A stretch of 47,536 nt of DNA from Sellimonas sp963559135 (GCA_963559135.1 CAUWJP010000026.1:1-47536), one strand, 5' to 3'. Shown: positions 7,965 through 16,033, numbered from the stretch's first letter. Notes: generated by a model not told the origin, from the letters alone. Program-made: numbers and translations.

Positions 7965-10381
7965 TATTCTTCTGGAGTGTTCTGTGGCTGTGTCTGGGTT
8001 TCATCCCAGAATTCGGCCACCACTTCGGCCGTCTGTGAAAGCCGGATGGGAGTAGCCTTGCTCCATTCTCTTGGAAAGACCGCCCGGTACTGCCGAAGCA
8101 GAAAACGGTCATCCAGAAGAAAAATCATCCCTCTGTCTGTATCGGTTCGGATCACCCGTCCCGCTGCCTGCAAAACTTTATTCATTCCAGGATACAGGTA
8201 GGCATACTCAAATCCGCTCATTCCCTTTTCATCAAAATACTGCTTTAACAGTTCTCTCTCCAAACAGACCTGAGGAAGTCCTGTGCCGACAATCCATGTC
8301 CCAATCAGCCGCTCTTCGGTCAGATCGATACCCTCTGAAAAAATACCGCCCATCACGCAAAATCCGATCAGTGTTCCGTCCCGCTCTTCCTCGAAATAAT
8401 TCAGAAATTCCTCCCGTTCTTCCTCCGTCATACCCGGATCCTGAATCAGGCAGAAAATCTCCTCCTTTTCCCTTCGAAGTGTCAAAAAGGCCTCATACAC
8501 ATCATTTAAAAATCGATAGGACGGGAAAAAGGCCAGATAATTTCCCTGTTTCTTTCTAACCGTCTCCAGCATATATCTGGCGTACCGCTCATACATCTCT
8601 TCGCTGCGCCTTGTATAGCGGGTGGTAACATCGCTTCCAATCAGAACCTTTTTATTTTCTTCCGGAAACGGAGTGTGGGCATACACCGCATAGTCATCTG
8701 TCTGCGTGCTCAAAAGCTTTTTATAATATTGAATCGGAAGCAGAGTGGCTGAAAAGAAGATCGTGCTGACTCCGTAATTCAGATACTCGCTTAAATTGAC
8801 CGCCGGATTCACGCAGAACAGCCAGACATAAAACTTCCCTTCTTCTGTAAGTTCCGTGTAAATCATATAATTTTCATCCAGCTTATCATGAATGGAAAGA
8901 AAATCCCGAACCTCAAAGTACAGATCCAGCACTTTTTCCCGGATCTCTTCCTGACTGCACTCTTCCAGAAAACGCTCCATCTCGGTCATCACATTCATCA
9001 ACCGAGGCACCAGATGGGAAACGCTGGAATACAGAGCATGTCCCGGACATTCCCGTTTCAGTGCCAGCAGTTGCTCATTGCACCCGCTGATGGCTTTTCC
9101 AAGTTTTGCATCTTCCTCTTTTACTGCCTTTCTGACCTCCAGAAAATTCTCCTTGCAGATGGAGGCACTGTACATGGCTCTCCCACGCTCCACCAGGTTG
9201 TGTGCCTCGTCGATCAAAAAGAGATACTCCTTCTTTGCTCCTTCTCCGAAAAAACGTTTGAGATGGGCATTCGGATCAAACACATAATTGTAATCGCAGA
9301 TGACTGCATCGGTCCAGACCGACAGATCCAGTGCCATCTCAAATGGGCATACAGTGTACTTTCTTGCATAGGATTCAATCTGATCCCTGCTCATATCATC
9401 GGTGTGAGTCAGCATATCAAAGACCGCATCATTGACTCTGTCAAAGTGTCCTTTGGCATACGGACAGGCATCCGGATTGCATTCCGCCTTCTCACAAAAA
9501 CAGATCTTCTCTTTTGCAGTCAGAGTTATGACCTTGTAGGCCAACCCCTGCTCCTTTAACGTAAGAAACGCTTTTTCCGCCACTGTCCGGGTGATCGTCT
9601 TGGCAGTCAGATAGAAAATCTGATTCGCCAGTTCTTCTCCAACTGCCTTTACCGCAGGGAACACCGTTGCCATCGTCTTCCCCACCCCGGTCGGAGCCTG
9701 AATAAACAGCTTCTTCTTACGAAGAATCGACCGGTACACCGACACTACCAGATCTTTCTGTCCTTCTCGGTAACCGAAAGGGAACTCTACCTGTTTGATG
9801 GACTGATTTCTCTTTTGTCTCCACTCTATCTGAAAAACAGCCCATTTTTCGTACTGATGCACCAGATCCAAAAACCATTTCTTCAGCTCTTCATAGGAAA
9901 AGGTCTGGTAAAAGCGCTTCACTTCCTCTGTCTCCATCTGACAGTAAGTCATCTGAACTCCGATTTCTGAAAGTTCTTTTTTGCCGGCATAAATATAGGC
10001 ATAGCATTTTGCCTGAGCCAGATGCACCTTCTTCGGCTCTTTGATCAGATCAAGCTCCTGCAGAATTCCTTTGATCTCATCTACTGAAGTCCGGCCATCC
10101 TCCTCAATAATCCCATCAGCTCTTCCTTCCACTACAATATCCAGTTTCTCACATGGCACAACAATCTGAAGCGGCACTTCCGCATGATAGCTGCTTCCCA
10201 TCTGTCTTTGAATTTTCCGATGGATCCTTCCTCCAAGCAGCATGGCTTCCTTGTCGGCACCGCCTCCCTGTCGGCTGTCCAGATCTCCTTCTCTTAGAAT
10301 AAACTCCACCAGATTCCGAACTGAAATCCGCACCTTTTCCTCTTTTTTTTCTTCCATCCCAGGTCCCATCTTTTCTTTCAT
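7964..10381 (-). CDS. Rad3/DinG-type helicase with N-terminal PD-(D/E)XK nuclease domain
   Basis: An 805-residue fusion. Residues about 45-135 carry a RecB-like nuclease core: H54, D89, E102-x-K104 and Q123-AKCY. The rest is a superfamily-2 XPD/DinG-type DNA helicase: Walker A APTGVGKT (229-236), DEAH (391-394), and a C-terminal ATPase half with GIFSEGIDL and QAAGRVIRT. Cysteines 294, 296, 301, 306 and 345 lie between Walker A and DEAH, where XPD/DinG proteins hold a 4Fe-4S cluster. The expected role is structure-specific unwinding and cutting in DNA repair. Three in-frame ATGs (codons 1, 5, 9) are possible and none has a strong ribosome site, so the start is uncertain. It lies next to other DNA-metabolism genes but behind its own promoter. 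Confidence 0.9.
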   Translation of the reverse strand: MKEKMGPGMEEKKEEKVRISVRNLVEFILREGDLDSRQGGGADKEAMLLGGRIHRKIQRQMGSSYHAEVPLQIVVPCEKLDIVVEGRADGIIEEDGRTSVDEIKGILQELDLIKEPKKVHLAQAKCYAYIYAGKKELSEIGVQMTYCQMETEEVKRFYQTFSYEELKKWFLDLVHQYEKWAVFQIEWRQKRNQSIKQVEFPFGYREGQKDLVVSVYRSILRKKKLFIQAPTGVGKTMATVFPAVKAVGEELANQIFYLTAKTITRTVAEKAFLTLKEQGLAYKVITLTAKEKICFCEKAECNPDACPYAKGHFDRVNDAVFDMLTHTDDMSRDQIESYARKYTVCPFEMALDLSVWTDAVICDYNYVFDPNAHLKRFFGEGAKKEYLFLIDEAHNLVERGRAMYSASICKENFLEVRKAVKEEDAKLGKAISGCNEQLLALKRECPGHALYSSVSHLVPRLMNVMTEMERFLEECSQEEIREKVLDLYFEVRDFLSIHDKLDENYMIYTELTEEGKFYVWLFCVNPAVNLSEYLNYGVSTIFFSATLLPIQYYKKLLSTQTDDYAVYAHTPFPEENKKVLIGSDVTTRYTRRSEEMYERYARYMLETVRKKQGNYLAFFPSYRFLNDVYEAFLTLRREKEEIFCLIQDPGMTEEEREEFLNYFEEERDGTLIGFCVMGGIFSEGIDLTEERLIGTWIVGTGLPQVCLERELLKQYFDEKGMSGFEYAYLYPGMNKVLQAAGRVIRTDTDRGMIFLLDDRFLLRQYRAVFPREWSKATPIRLSQTAEVVAEFWDETQTQPQNTPEE

Positions 10382-10399
10382 TTTGTCTATATTTTACTT

Positions 10400-10408
10400 A
10401 TTATAACA
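10400..10408 (-). promoter_or_regulatory. Extended -10 promoter of the helicase gene
   Basis: On minus, TGTTATAAT forms a TGn-extended -10 with a perfect TATAAT. No good -35 lies 16-18 bases above. The inferred transcript start is only about 12 bases from the first ATG, consistent with a very short leader. Confidence 0.45.
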
Positions 10409-10418
10409 TAACCACGAC

Positions 10419-10472
10419 AAAAAAAAGAAGTGCTTCCCTCCCGACTTGTCGGAATGGAAGCACTTCTTTTTT
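10419..10472 (-). terminator. Strong terminator after the HPr-like gene
   Basis: Arms GAAGTGCTTCC (10427-10437) and GGAAGCACTTC (10456-10466) are perfect, extended by flanking A/T runs, and the loop contains a small inner hairpin CCGAC/GTCGG. Eight U residues follow on the minus strand. The A-run on the other side also makes it potentially bidirectional. Confidence 0.85.
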
Positions 10473-10493
10473 ATACCCTGCGAAACGACCGCT

Positions 10494-10721
10494 TTATGCG
10501 ACGCAGAATTTATTCAAAGTTGCTTCAAAATGCGGATCGATTTCAGCATACTGCACAGTCAGAGTTTTGTTCAGATCGAGACTGAAAACGCCTAGAATCG
10601 ATTTGGCATCCACGATGAATCGATTATAAAATACATCGATATCAAAATCACACTTTTCTGCAGATGTGACAAACTCATGGACATCGGCAGGGGTTAATTT
10701 GATTTCTCGCTTATGTTCCAC
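10494..10721 (-). CDS. HPr-fold protein lacking the phospho-accepting His
   Basis: A 75-residue protein resembling PTS HPr in its second half: VDAKSILGVFSLDL matches the Ser46 region of HPr (VNLKSIMGVMSLG in B. subtilis), with the serine at residue 41. Counting back without gaps, the position of the catalytic His15 falls on Thr10 and the Arg17 position on Ala12, so the conserved HARPA motif is absent. It therefore should not carry phosphate from enzyme I but could still be a substrate of HPr kinase, comparable with B. subtilis Crh. The GTG start has AGGGAG at 9 bases; an upstream TTG would lie at the transcript start and is unlikely. It has its own promoter and terminator. Confidence 0.78.
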   Translation of the reverse strand: MEHKREIKLTPADVHEFVTSAEKCDFDIDVFYNRFIVDAKSILGVFSLDLNKTLTVQYAEIDPHFEATLNKFCVA

Positions 10722-10751
10722 TTGAATACACTCCCTTCTGTGTTCCAATGT

Positions 10752-10780
10752 ATTATGCCATCATCCTTTTTGAAAATCAA
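10752..10780 (-). promoter_or_regulatory. Promoter of the HPr-like gene
   Basis: On minus, TTGATT (10775-10780), a 17-base spacer and CATAAT (10752-10757). The inferred transcript start near 10745 supports the downstream GTG as translation start. Confidence 0.5.
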
Positions 10781-10863
10781 CCTGTAAAAGTGCTAGTATT
10801 TTGCCCCATTTCCTATTTTCTTTGTCAAAACCGCTCAAAAAATCTGCAAAATATGACCTGTTC

Positions 10864-11643
10864 TTAAGACTGCTCTACATCCCGGTATTCCACCATTTCA
10901 CTCCGGTAACGCAACGGCATATTCATCTGCTGAAGCTTTAAATTCTTCCTTTCCTGAATCGTCACGCTTTTCTTAAATCCCTTCCATAATCTCTGCCACT
11001 CTTTTTCCTTGTCCGAATAAGATGTTTCTATTTCCCATTTCCGCTCTTCGTCTCTGATAATCATCCATGGCTTCTGTTTCGGGTGGATCAGAAAAGACGC
11101 ATGCGTCTCATCACAGATCACAAAATCTTCCAGCGGGAATCGGTTGGAAAAATGATCAGCAATCCCAGGAAGTACAAAATTATTCGGAGTAATGTTAGCA
11201 TAGAGAATCCCTCCGTCAAGCTCCTGAAACCGCAGGAACTCTTTCCATGTATGAGTCTCACGGCTTACATTTCTGCTTAGTTCAAACACACGACGCACCT
11301 CCGGATGGGAAAGATGTCCCATAATCCGCCTTCCGTCAGGAAGGTTCCTCGCCTCCATCATCATACGCAGAATCGCCGTTCCCTTTCCGGGATCTTGGGA
11401 AAGCAGTGCATATCCGATAGATAATTCCGCCTCTTCTCCCAGATGGCTGTGAATCAACCTGCGGACTGCCTGCGCCTTTTTTTCCTCTTTTTTTACTTCT
11501 TGATATTCACAAAACATCTCCTGCTGCACACTTCCCCAGAAAACAATCCCTGCCTCCTGATCACTCCTATCATAAATCCACGCATCATAGATGGCAGAAA
11601 GCACTCCTGTCAATGTATCCGTACAGATATATCTTCGTTTCAT
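10864..11643 (-). CDS. DUF4130 / TIGR03915 putative DNA-metabolism protein
   Basis: A 259-residue protein of the family that travels with the radical SAM protein encoded just upstream (TIGR03915, domain DUF4130). The N-terminus MKRRYICTDTLTGVLSAIYDAW and the central NITPNNFVLPGIADHFSNRF stretch are what I recognise. In some bacteria this domain is fused to a uracil-DNA-glycosylase-like domain; that part is absent here. It has no membrane segment or signal peptide. Its ATG overlaps the radical SAM stop by four bases, so translation is probably coupled. The biochemical role is undetermined; a DNA repair or modification role is inferred from the association and the SOS-type promoter. Confidence 0.85.
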   Translation of the reverse strand: MKRRYICTDTLTGVLSAIYDAWIYDRSDQEAGIVFWGSVQQEMFCEYQEVKKEEKKAQAVRRLIHSHLGEEAELSIGYALLSQDPGKGTAILRMMMEARNLPDGRRIMGHLSHPEVRRVFELSRNVSRETHTWKEFLRFQELDGGILYANITPNNFVLPGIADHFSNRFPLEDFVICDETHASFLIHPKQKPWMIIRDEERKWEIETSYSDKEKEWQRLWKGFKKSVTIQERKNLKLQQMNMPLRYRSEMVEYRDVEQS

Positions 11644-12959
11644 CTTCCCACTTCCTCGATCTTCATGTCATCAAACAAAGAGAGCTGCCTGTAAGTAATC
11701 TCCCCAAGTCCCCTTGGAAGCTTCTCCCTCGGATCCAGAAGATTCCTCAAAATATAATCTTCTTCCATCCGTGTGGGATACATCATTTTACCTTTACAGG
11801 TCACAAAATAAAGCGCACGCTTCAGCACAACACCCATCTTTTTCAAATCTGCAAAATCCAACGTCCCAGTTCTTCTTGCCCGCACAATCCGTCTGGCGGA
11901 TGTATAGCCGATCCCTGGTACTCGAAGTAGCGTCTGGTAATCTGCCCGGTTCACCTCCACCGGAAAACACTCCAGGTGCCGGAGAGCCCAGTCACACTTC
12001 GGATCCAGAACCAGATTGAAATTCGGATGTTCTTCTGATAAAAGCTCCTCTGCTGAAAAATGATAATACCGCAACAGCCAGTCCGCCTGATACAGTCTAT
12101 GCTCCCGAAGAAGCGGCGGCCCAAGGTCTGTCCTTACAGGAAGAGCGGAGTCCTCATTCACATGAACAAATGCCGAGTAAAATACCCGCTTCAACTCAAA
12201 CTTCTGATAAAGAGACTCTGCCACACGAATAATCTCATAGTCACTCTCCGGTGTCGCCCCAATGATCATCTGCGTACTTTGTCCAGCCGGAACAAACTGC
12301 GGCGCATGCCGGTACAGTGCAAGCTCGTGGGTATTCTCCTCCCGCTTTTTCTGTACATATCGCATCGGAGATAAAATATTCTTCCGACTCTTATGTGGTG
12401 CCAGAAGATGCAGACTCTCAGCCGTAGGCAGCTCTAAATTAATACTCATTCTGTCCGCAAGAAATCCTGTCATTCGAATCAGCTCCTGAGAGCCACCCGG
12501 TATCGCCTTTACGTGTATATAACCCTGAAACCGATACTGTGTCCTCAGCCGATACAAGGTCTCATAAATCAACCGCATCGTATAGTCCGGACTTTTCATA
12601 ATTCCAGAACTCAAAAACAATCCTTCAATATAATTTCTCCGGTAAAACTCTATCGTAAGCCGACAGACCTCATCCGGGGTAAAGGATGTCCTCTCCACAT
12701 CATTGGACGCACGGTTAATGCAGTACTTACAGTCAAAAATACATTCGTTTGTAAACAAAATCTTTAAAAGGGAAACACACCGCCCATCCGGGGTAAAGCT
12801 GTGACAGATCCCGGCTTTCTCACAATTACCGATTCCTGTCCCGTCTCCCCGTCTCTGGCTTCCACTGGATGTACATGCCACGTCATATTTGGCTGCGTCA
12901 GATAAAATACTCAGTTTCTCATACAATGTCTTTTCTTTCTGAATCTGAAAACAATCCAC
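11640..12959 (-). CDS. Radical SAM putative DNA repair/modification protein (TIGR03916)
   Basis: A protein of about 439 residues with the radical SAM cluster motif CIFDCKYC (Cys 73, 77 and 80 from the GTG start), preceded by more conserved-looking cysteines in GNCEKAGICH and GRC that may bind a second cluster. Near the C-terminus LLRVPGIGYTSARRIVRAR is a helix-hairpin-helix DNA-binding motif. These define the family called putative DNA modification/repair radical SAM protein. The frame is open to an ATG at 12989, but that ATG lies inside a LexA-box-like palindrome and nearly at the predicted transcript start; the GTG at 12959 has AGGGGG six bases away and is preferred. The DUF4130 partner follows with a four-base overlap. 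Confidence 0.85.
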   Translation of the reverse strand: MDCFQIQKEKTLYEKLSILSDAAKYDVACTSSGSQRRGDGTGIGNCEKAGICHSFTPDGRCVSLLKILFTNECIFDCKYCINRASNDVERTSFTPDEVCRLTIEFYRRNYIEGLFLSSGIMKSPDYTMRLIYETLYRLRTQYRFQGYIHVKAIPGGSQELIRMTGFLADRMSINLELPTAESLHLLAPHKSRKNILSPMRYVQKKREENTHELALYRHAPQFVPAGQSTQMIIGATPESDYEIIRVAESLYQKFELKRVFYSAFVHVNEDSALPVRTDLGPPLLREHRLYQADWLLRYYHFSAEELLSEEHPNFNLVLDPKCDWALRHLECFPVEVNRADYQTLLRVPGIGYTSARRIVRARRTGTLDFADLKKMGVVLKRALYFVTCKGKMMYPTRMEEDYILRNLLDPREKLPRGLGEITYRQLSLFDDMKIEEVGR

Positions 12960-12980
12960 CCATCTCCCCCTCTCTTTTAT

Positions 12981-12994
12981 CGAACGCATGTTCT
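12981..12994 (+). promoter_or_regulatory. LexA (SOS) box overlapping the radical SAM transcript start
   Basis: CGAACGCATGTTCT matches the Gram-positive LexA/DinR consensus CGAAC-RNRY-GTTYC at 13 of 14 positions. It starts six bases downstream of the -10 of the radical SAM promoter, so bound LexA would block initiation. Confidence 0.75.
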
Positions 12995-13000
12995 TTTTTG

Positions 13001-13006
13001 ATTATA
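13001..13006 (-). promoter_or_regulatory. -10 element of the radical SAM operon
   Basis: A perfect TATAAT on minus lies between the two LexA-like boxes. The best -35 candidate, TTGCAC at 13027-13032, is 20 bases away, which is longer than usual. Confidence 0.5.
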
Positions 13007-13008
13007 AT

Positions 13009-13022
13009 AGCACATACGTTCG
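13009..13022 (-). promoter_or_regulatory. Second, weaker LexA-box-like site
   Basis: On minus, CGAACGTATGTGCT matches the same consensus at 12 of 14 positions (mismatches in the distal half). Its centre is 28 bases from the centre of the first box, with the -10 in between. Confidence 0.5.
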
Positions 13023-13037
13023 GTGCGTGCAAGAAAA

Positions 13038-13078
13038 AAAACTCCGTACAGGCAAAAATGTTCTGTCTGTACAGAGTT
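13038..13078 (-). terminator. Terminator after the msrC-type gene
   Basis: Arms AAACTC-GTACAG and CTGTAC-GAGTTT with one mismatch enclose a 15-base loop; the minus strand continues with a seven-T run. It closes the ridA-mrp-msr unit and insulates the LexA-controlled promoter. Confidence 0.75.
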
Positions 13079-13083
13079 TCTGA

Positions 13084-13539
13084 TTATTTCCATATGCAGT
13101 TTTTCTCCAGTACTTTTACGACTTCCTTCAATCCTTCTTCATCTTCTTCAGAAAAACGTCCCACAAGCGGGCTGTCAATATCCAGCACCGCAATGACGTC
13201 GTTCCCGTCGTGGATCGGAAGGACAATCTCGGAATTCGATGTACTGTCACAGGCGATATGCCCTTCAAATTCGTGCACGTCGTCCACTCTGAGCACCTGA
13301 TCTTTCTGTGCCGCAGTTCCACACACTCCTTGTCCCAAAGAGATCCGGATACAGGCGGTCTTCCCCTGGAATGGTCCAAGGTAAAGTGCTCCGTCTTCCA
13401 TCAGATAAAAACCAACCCAGTTCAGGTCCGGCAGCATCTGCCAGAGCAATGCGGACGCATTGGCCAGCTTCGGAATGGGACGGCTCTGTGTCCCGGTCAG
13501 TGCATCCATCTGTTCTTTCAAAAGGCGATAATCGATCAT
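13084..13539 (-). CDS. msrC: Free methionine-(R)-sulfoxide reductase, GAF type
   Basis: A 151-residue single GAF-domain enzyme that reduces free L-methionine-R-sulfoxide with thioredoxin in the cytoplasm. The three cysteines of the fRMsr active site are present: Cys63 in GKTACIRI, Cys73 in GVCGTA and Cys97 in GHIACDS, followed by the SNSEIVLPI signature. This set distinguishes it from signalling GAF domains. The start overlaps the stop of mrp by four bases, so it is the last gene of a ridA-mrp-msr operon, a grouping that fits protection of sulfur and Fe-S chemistry. Confidence 0.88.
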   Translation of the reverse strand: MIDYRLLKEQMDALTGTQSRPIPKLANASALLWQMLPDLNWVGFYLMEDGALYLGPFQGKTACIRISLGQGVCGTAAQKDQVLRVDDVHEFEGHIACDSTSNSEIVLPIHDGNDVIAVLDIDSPLVGRFSEEDEEGLKEVVKVLEKNCIWK

Positions 13540-14378
13540 GATTCCAGCACCTGCGCTGCATCACTTAAGTATGCATTGTTCACCTGGTCAAAGGCTTCGT
13601 TTTCCACTGCTTCTGTCAGCTTCGGATCGATCGGAATCCGGCCGAGTACCGGAATCTCCAGCTCTTTTGCAATGTCTTCAATGTGGCTTTTTCCAAAGAC
13701 CTCGATCTTCCGTCCGCAGTCCGGGCACTCCAGATAACTGAAGTTTTCCACGATTCCAAGTACCGGAATATTCATGTCTTTTGCCATATGATATGCTTTC
13801 TTTACGATCATGCTGACAAGATCCTGCGGAGATGTCACAATCACAACACCGTCCACCGGGAGAGACTGGAATACCGTAAGCGGCACATCTCCGGTTCCAG
13901 GAGGCATATCTACAAAGAGATAATCTACGTCGCCCCACATTACATCGGTCCAGAACTGAGTCACCACGCCTGCAATGATCGGTCCTCTCCAGATGACCGG
14001 GGTATCCTCCTTCTCCAGAAGCAGATTGACGGACATGATCTTCGTTCCGTCTTTCGCTACACATGGAAGCATTCCCTCTTCATTTCCAAGAGCCTGCTCA
14101 TGGATTCCATACATCTTCGGGATCGATGGTCCTGTGATATCCGCATCCAGAATGCCCGCCGTATATCCTTTCTCAATCATCATTCTTGCAAGGGATGCCG
14201 TAACCATGGATTTGCCGACTCCTCCCTTACCGCTGATTACTCCGATAACTTTTCTAACCGCCGAATATGGATTCGCCGGTTTTCTGAAATCCTTCATCTT
14301 GCTGGTGCATGTCGATGCATGGGAACATCCGGCGCAACCTTCTGAAGGACAGCCTTCCTGTTTCTTTTCTTCTGCCAT
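13536..14378 (-). CDS. mrp: Mrp/NBP35-family Fe-S cluster carrier ATPase
   Basis: A 280-residue P-loop ATPase of the Mrp/ApbC/NBP35 family, which holds and transfers 4Fe-4S clusters to target enzymes. The deviant Walker A SGKGGVGKS lies at residues 49-57. A C-terminal CPDCG supplies the CxxC that bridges a cluster between two subunits. It also has an N-terminal cysteine cluster (Cys10, 15, 18, 24), as in NBP35, and lacks the DUF59 domain common in other bacterial Mrp proteins. AGGAG precedes the ATG. It sits 13 bases after ridA and overlaps the sulfoxide reductase gene. Confidence 0.9.
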   Translation of the reverse strand: MAEEKKQEGCPSEGCAGCSHASTCTSKMKDFRKPANPYSAVRKVIGVISGKGGVGKSMVTASLARMMIEKGYTAGILDADITGPSIPKMYGIHEQALGNEEGMLPCVAKDGTKIMSVNLLLEKEDTPVIWRGPIIAGVVTQFWTDVMWGDVDYLFVDMPPGTGDVPLTVFQSLPVDGVVIVTSPQDLVSMIVKKAYHMAKDMNIPVLGIVENFSYLECPDCGRKIEVFGKSHIEDIAKELEIPVLGRIPIDPKLTEAVENEAFDQVNNAYLSDAAQVLES

Positions 14379-14391
14379 GTCTTTAATGCTC

Positions 14392-14769
14392 CTATTCCTC
14401 TACTGCTGCGATAACTTCGATCTCGCAGAGTACATTCTTCGGCAGTTCCTTCACTGCCATGCAGCTTCTTGCCGGTTTGGATGTAAAATATTTTGCATAT
14501 ACTTCGTTAAATGCCGCAAAATTAGCCATATCGCTTAAGAAGCATGTTGTCTTTACAACATGATCAAAATCTGTTCCTGCTGCCTTTAATACTTCGCCGA
14601 TATTCTTGCATGCCTGCTCTGCCTGACCCTCGATTGTGTCAGCTTCTACTGTATCCGTTGCCGGATTAATAGGAATCTGTCCTGCTGAATAAAATACTCC
14701 TCCGGATACATATCCCTGAGAATAAGGTCCCAATGCTTTTGGTGCTTTTTCTGTTGCTACTACTTTCAT
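14392..14769 (-). CDS. ridA: RidA family enamine/imine deaminase
   Basis: A 125-residue RidA (YjgF/YER057c/UK114) protein. It hydrolyses reactive enamine/imine intermediates released by PLP enzymes such as threonine dehydratase. The family pattern GPYSQ (14-18), SAGQIP (28-33), and the substrate-binding arginine R101 in KPARSCMAVKELP, is intact, with CEIEVIA near the C-terminus. The ATG has AGAGGAG. It is first in the ridA-mrp-msr operon with its own promoter. Confidence 0.94.
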   Translation of the reverse strand: MKVVATEKAPKALGPYSQGYVSGGVFYSAGQIPINPATDTVEADTIEGQAEQACKNIGEVLKAAGTDFDHVVKTTCFLSDMANFAAFNEVYAKYFTSKPARSCMAVKELPKNVLCEIEVIAAVEE

Positions 14770-14821
14770 CGTCTGTCACTCCTCTTATCGATATTTACAG
14801 TGTATTACTGCATCTTGTTAT

Positions 14822-14851
14822 AGTATAACACCTTTTCTCCTGCTTTGGCAA
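14822..14851 (-). promoter_or_regulatory. Promoter of the ridA-mrp-msr operon
   Basis: On minus, TTGCCA (14846-14851), 18-base spacer and TATACT (14822-14827), about 50 bases upstream of ridA and just after the alcohol dehydrogenase stop. Confidence 0.5.
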
Positions 14852-14854
14852 TTG

Positions 14855-16033
14855 CTAGTGATTGGCTTTCCGGAAAATTTCCAGCACATCGGAAGCGTCG
14901 AGCGGGCGAAGTACGGAAAGCCGGATGGTATCATTCATCGTTGCGTCCATAGCCAGCTCTTCCAGTGTTTTTTTGTCCTGAATTCCGACACCGAGTTCCC
15001 CAAGAGATATCGGCATTCCGATGCTTTTAAAATAAGATACAGTCTTTTCAATCCCTTTTTTTGCCACTGCTTCCCCGCTGCCTTCAATGCCCCAGACTTG
15101 TCTTGCATAGTGGACAAACCGGTTCACATCATTGTTCCACACATACTCAGCCCAGGATCCCCACACGGAGGTCAGTGATGCCCCGTGAGCACAGTCAAAA
15201 CGTGCACTCAAGGCGTGTCCCAGCTTGTGAACAGAAAAATCTTTTGCCCGGCCAAGACCTGTGAGATTATTGTGTGAGAGACTTCCGCACCACATCAATT
15301 CACTCATGGCATCGTAATCTTCCGGATTTTCCACAGCCTTCCTTCCGCTGTCAATGACCGTCCTCAGAAGTCCTTCGGCAATTTCATCCGTCATCCGGTT
15401 TTTCTGATTCGGTATAAAATAGCGTTCCAGCGTATGCATCATGATATCCGCAATACCGCAACCAATCTGATATTTCGGAAGTGTAAAGGCAAGCTCCGGA
15501 TTCATAATCGCAAAAGCCGGCCTATTCAGCTCGCTTCCGAGACCGGATTTCTTTCGGATTTCCTCATTTGTGAGCACTGCAGAATCACTCGTCTCACTTC
15601 CCGCTGCCGGAATTGTCAGTACCACACCGACTTTGGTACTCTTTGTAAGAGCAACTTTTTTTGTCCAGATATCCCAAAGCGGTACACCGGGATTTGCCAC
15701 ACCGTGGGCGATTGCCTTTGCCGTATCAATCGCACTGCCCCCGCCAACCGCAAGAATAAAATCTACACCTTCCTGAATTCCCTTTTCACGTCCTTCTTCA
15801 GCAAAAGCAAGCCTTGGATTTGGCTTTACACCTCCCCATTCCACACTTGAAATTCCCTCTTTTTCCAGAGAGTCTTTCACACGTTCAAGCAGGCCCGACC
15901 TTCTGGCACTTTCTCCGCCGTACACGATCATTACCTTCCGGCCGCCATGCTTCTTTACTGCTTTGCCACAGTCCCGTTCCGAGTCTTTTCCGAACAGAAT
16001 TTCTGTCGGCACACAATATATAAAATTCTGCAT
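14855..16033 (-). CDS. Iron-containing alcohol dehydrogenase (BdhA/YqhD-like)
   Basis: A 392-residue group III, metal-dependent alcohol dehydrogenase. The cofactor motif AVGGGSAIDTAKAIAHG lies about residue 95, and the metal-binding pattern is visible as the Asp and His of IADIMMHTLERYF plus the histidines of HKLGHALSARFDCAHG. It resembles the butanol dehydrogenase/YqhD subgroup, which reduces aldehydes with NAD(P)H in fermentation or aldehyde detoxification; the exact substrate is not determined. The ATG at 16033 has AAGGAGG eight bases upstream; an in-frame GTG two codons earlier overlaps that site and is rejected. It is divergent from the DtxR-type gene. Confidence 0.9.
   Translation of the reverse strand: MQNFIYCVPTEILFGKDSERDCGKAVKKHGGRKVMIVYGGESARRSGLLERVKDSLEKEGISSVEWGGVKPNPRLAFAEEGREKGIQEGVDFILAVGGGSAIDTAKAIAHGVANPGVPLWDIWTKKVALTKSTKVGVVLTIPAAGSETSDSAVLTNEEIRKKSGLGSELNRPAFAIMNPELAFTLPKYQIGCGIADIMMHTLERYFIPNQKNRMTDEIAEGLLRTVIDSGRKAVENPEDYDAMSELMWCGSLSHNNLTGLGRAKDFSVHKLGHALSARFDCAHGASLTSVWGSWAEYVWNNDVNRFVHYARQVWGIEGSGEAVAKKGIEKTVSYFKSIGMPISLGELGVGIQDKKTLEELAMDATMNDTIRLSVLRPLDASDVLEIFRKANH

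Noticed and set aside
8888..9559. 223-codon open frame on plus inside the helicase gene
   Set aside because: Antisense to conserved helicase motifs, including DEAH; no ribosome site or recognisable domain.
12960..12989. ATG at 12989 as start of the radical SAM protein
   Set aside because: It lies within the LexA-like box about 5 bases from the inferred transcript start and has no ribosome site; the GTG at 12959 has both.
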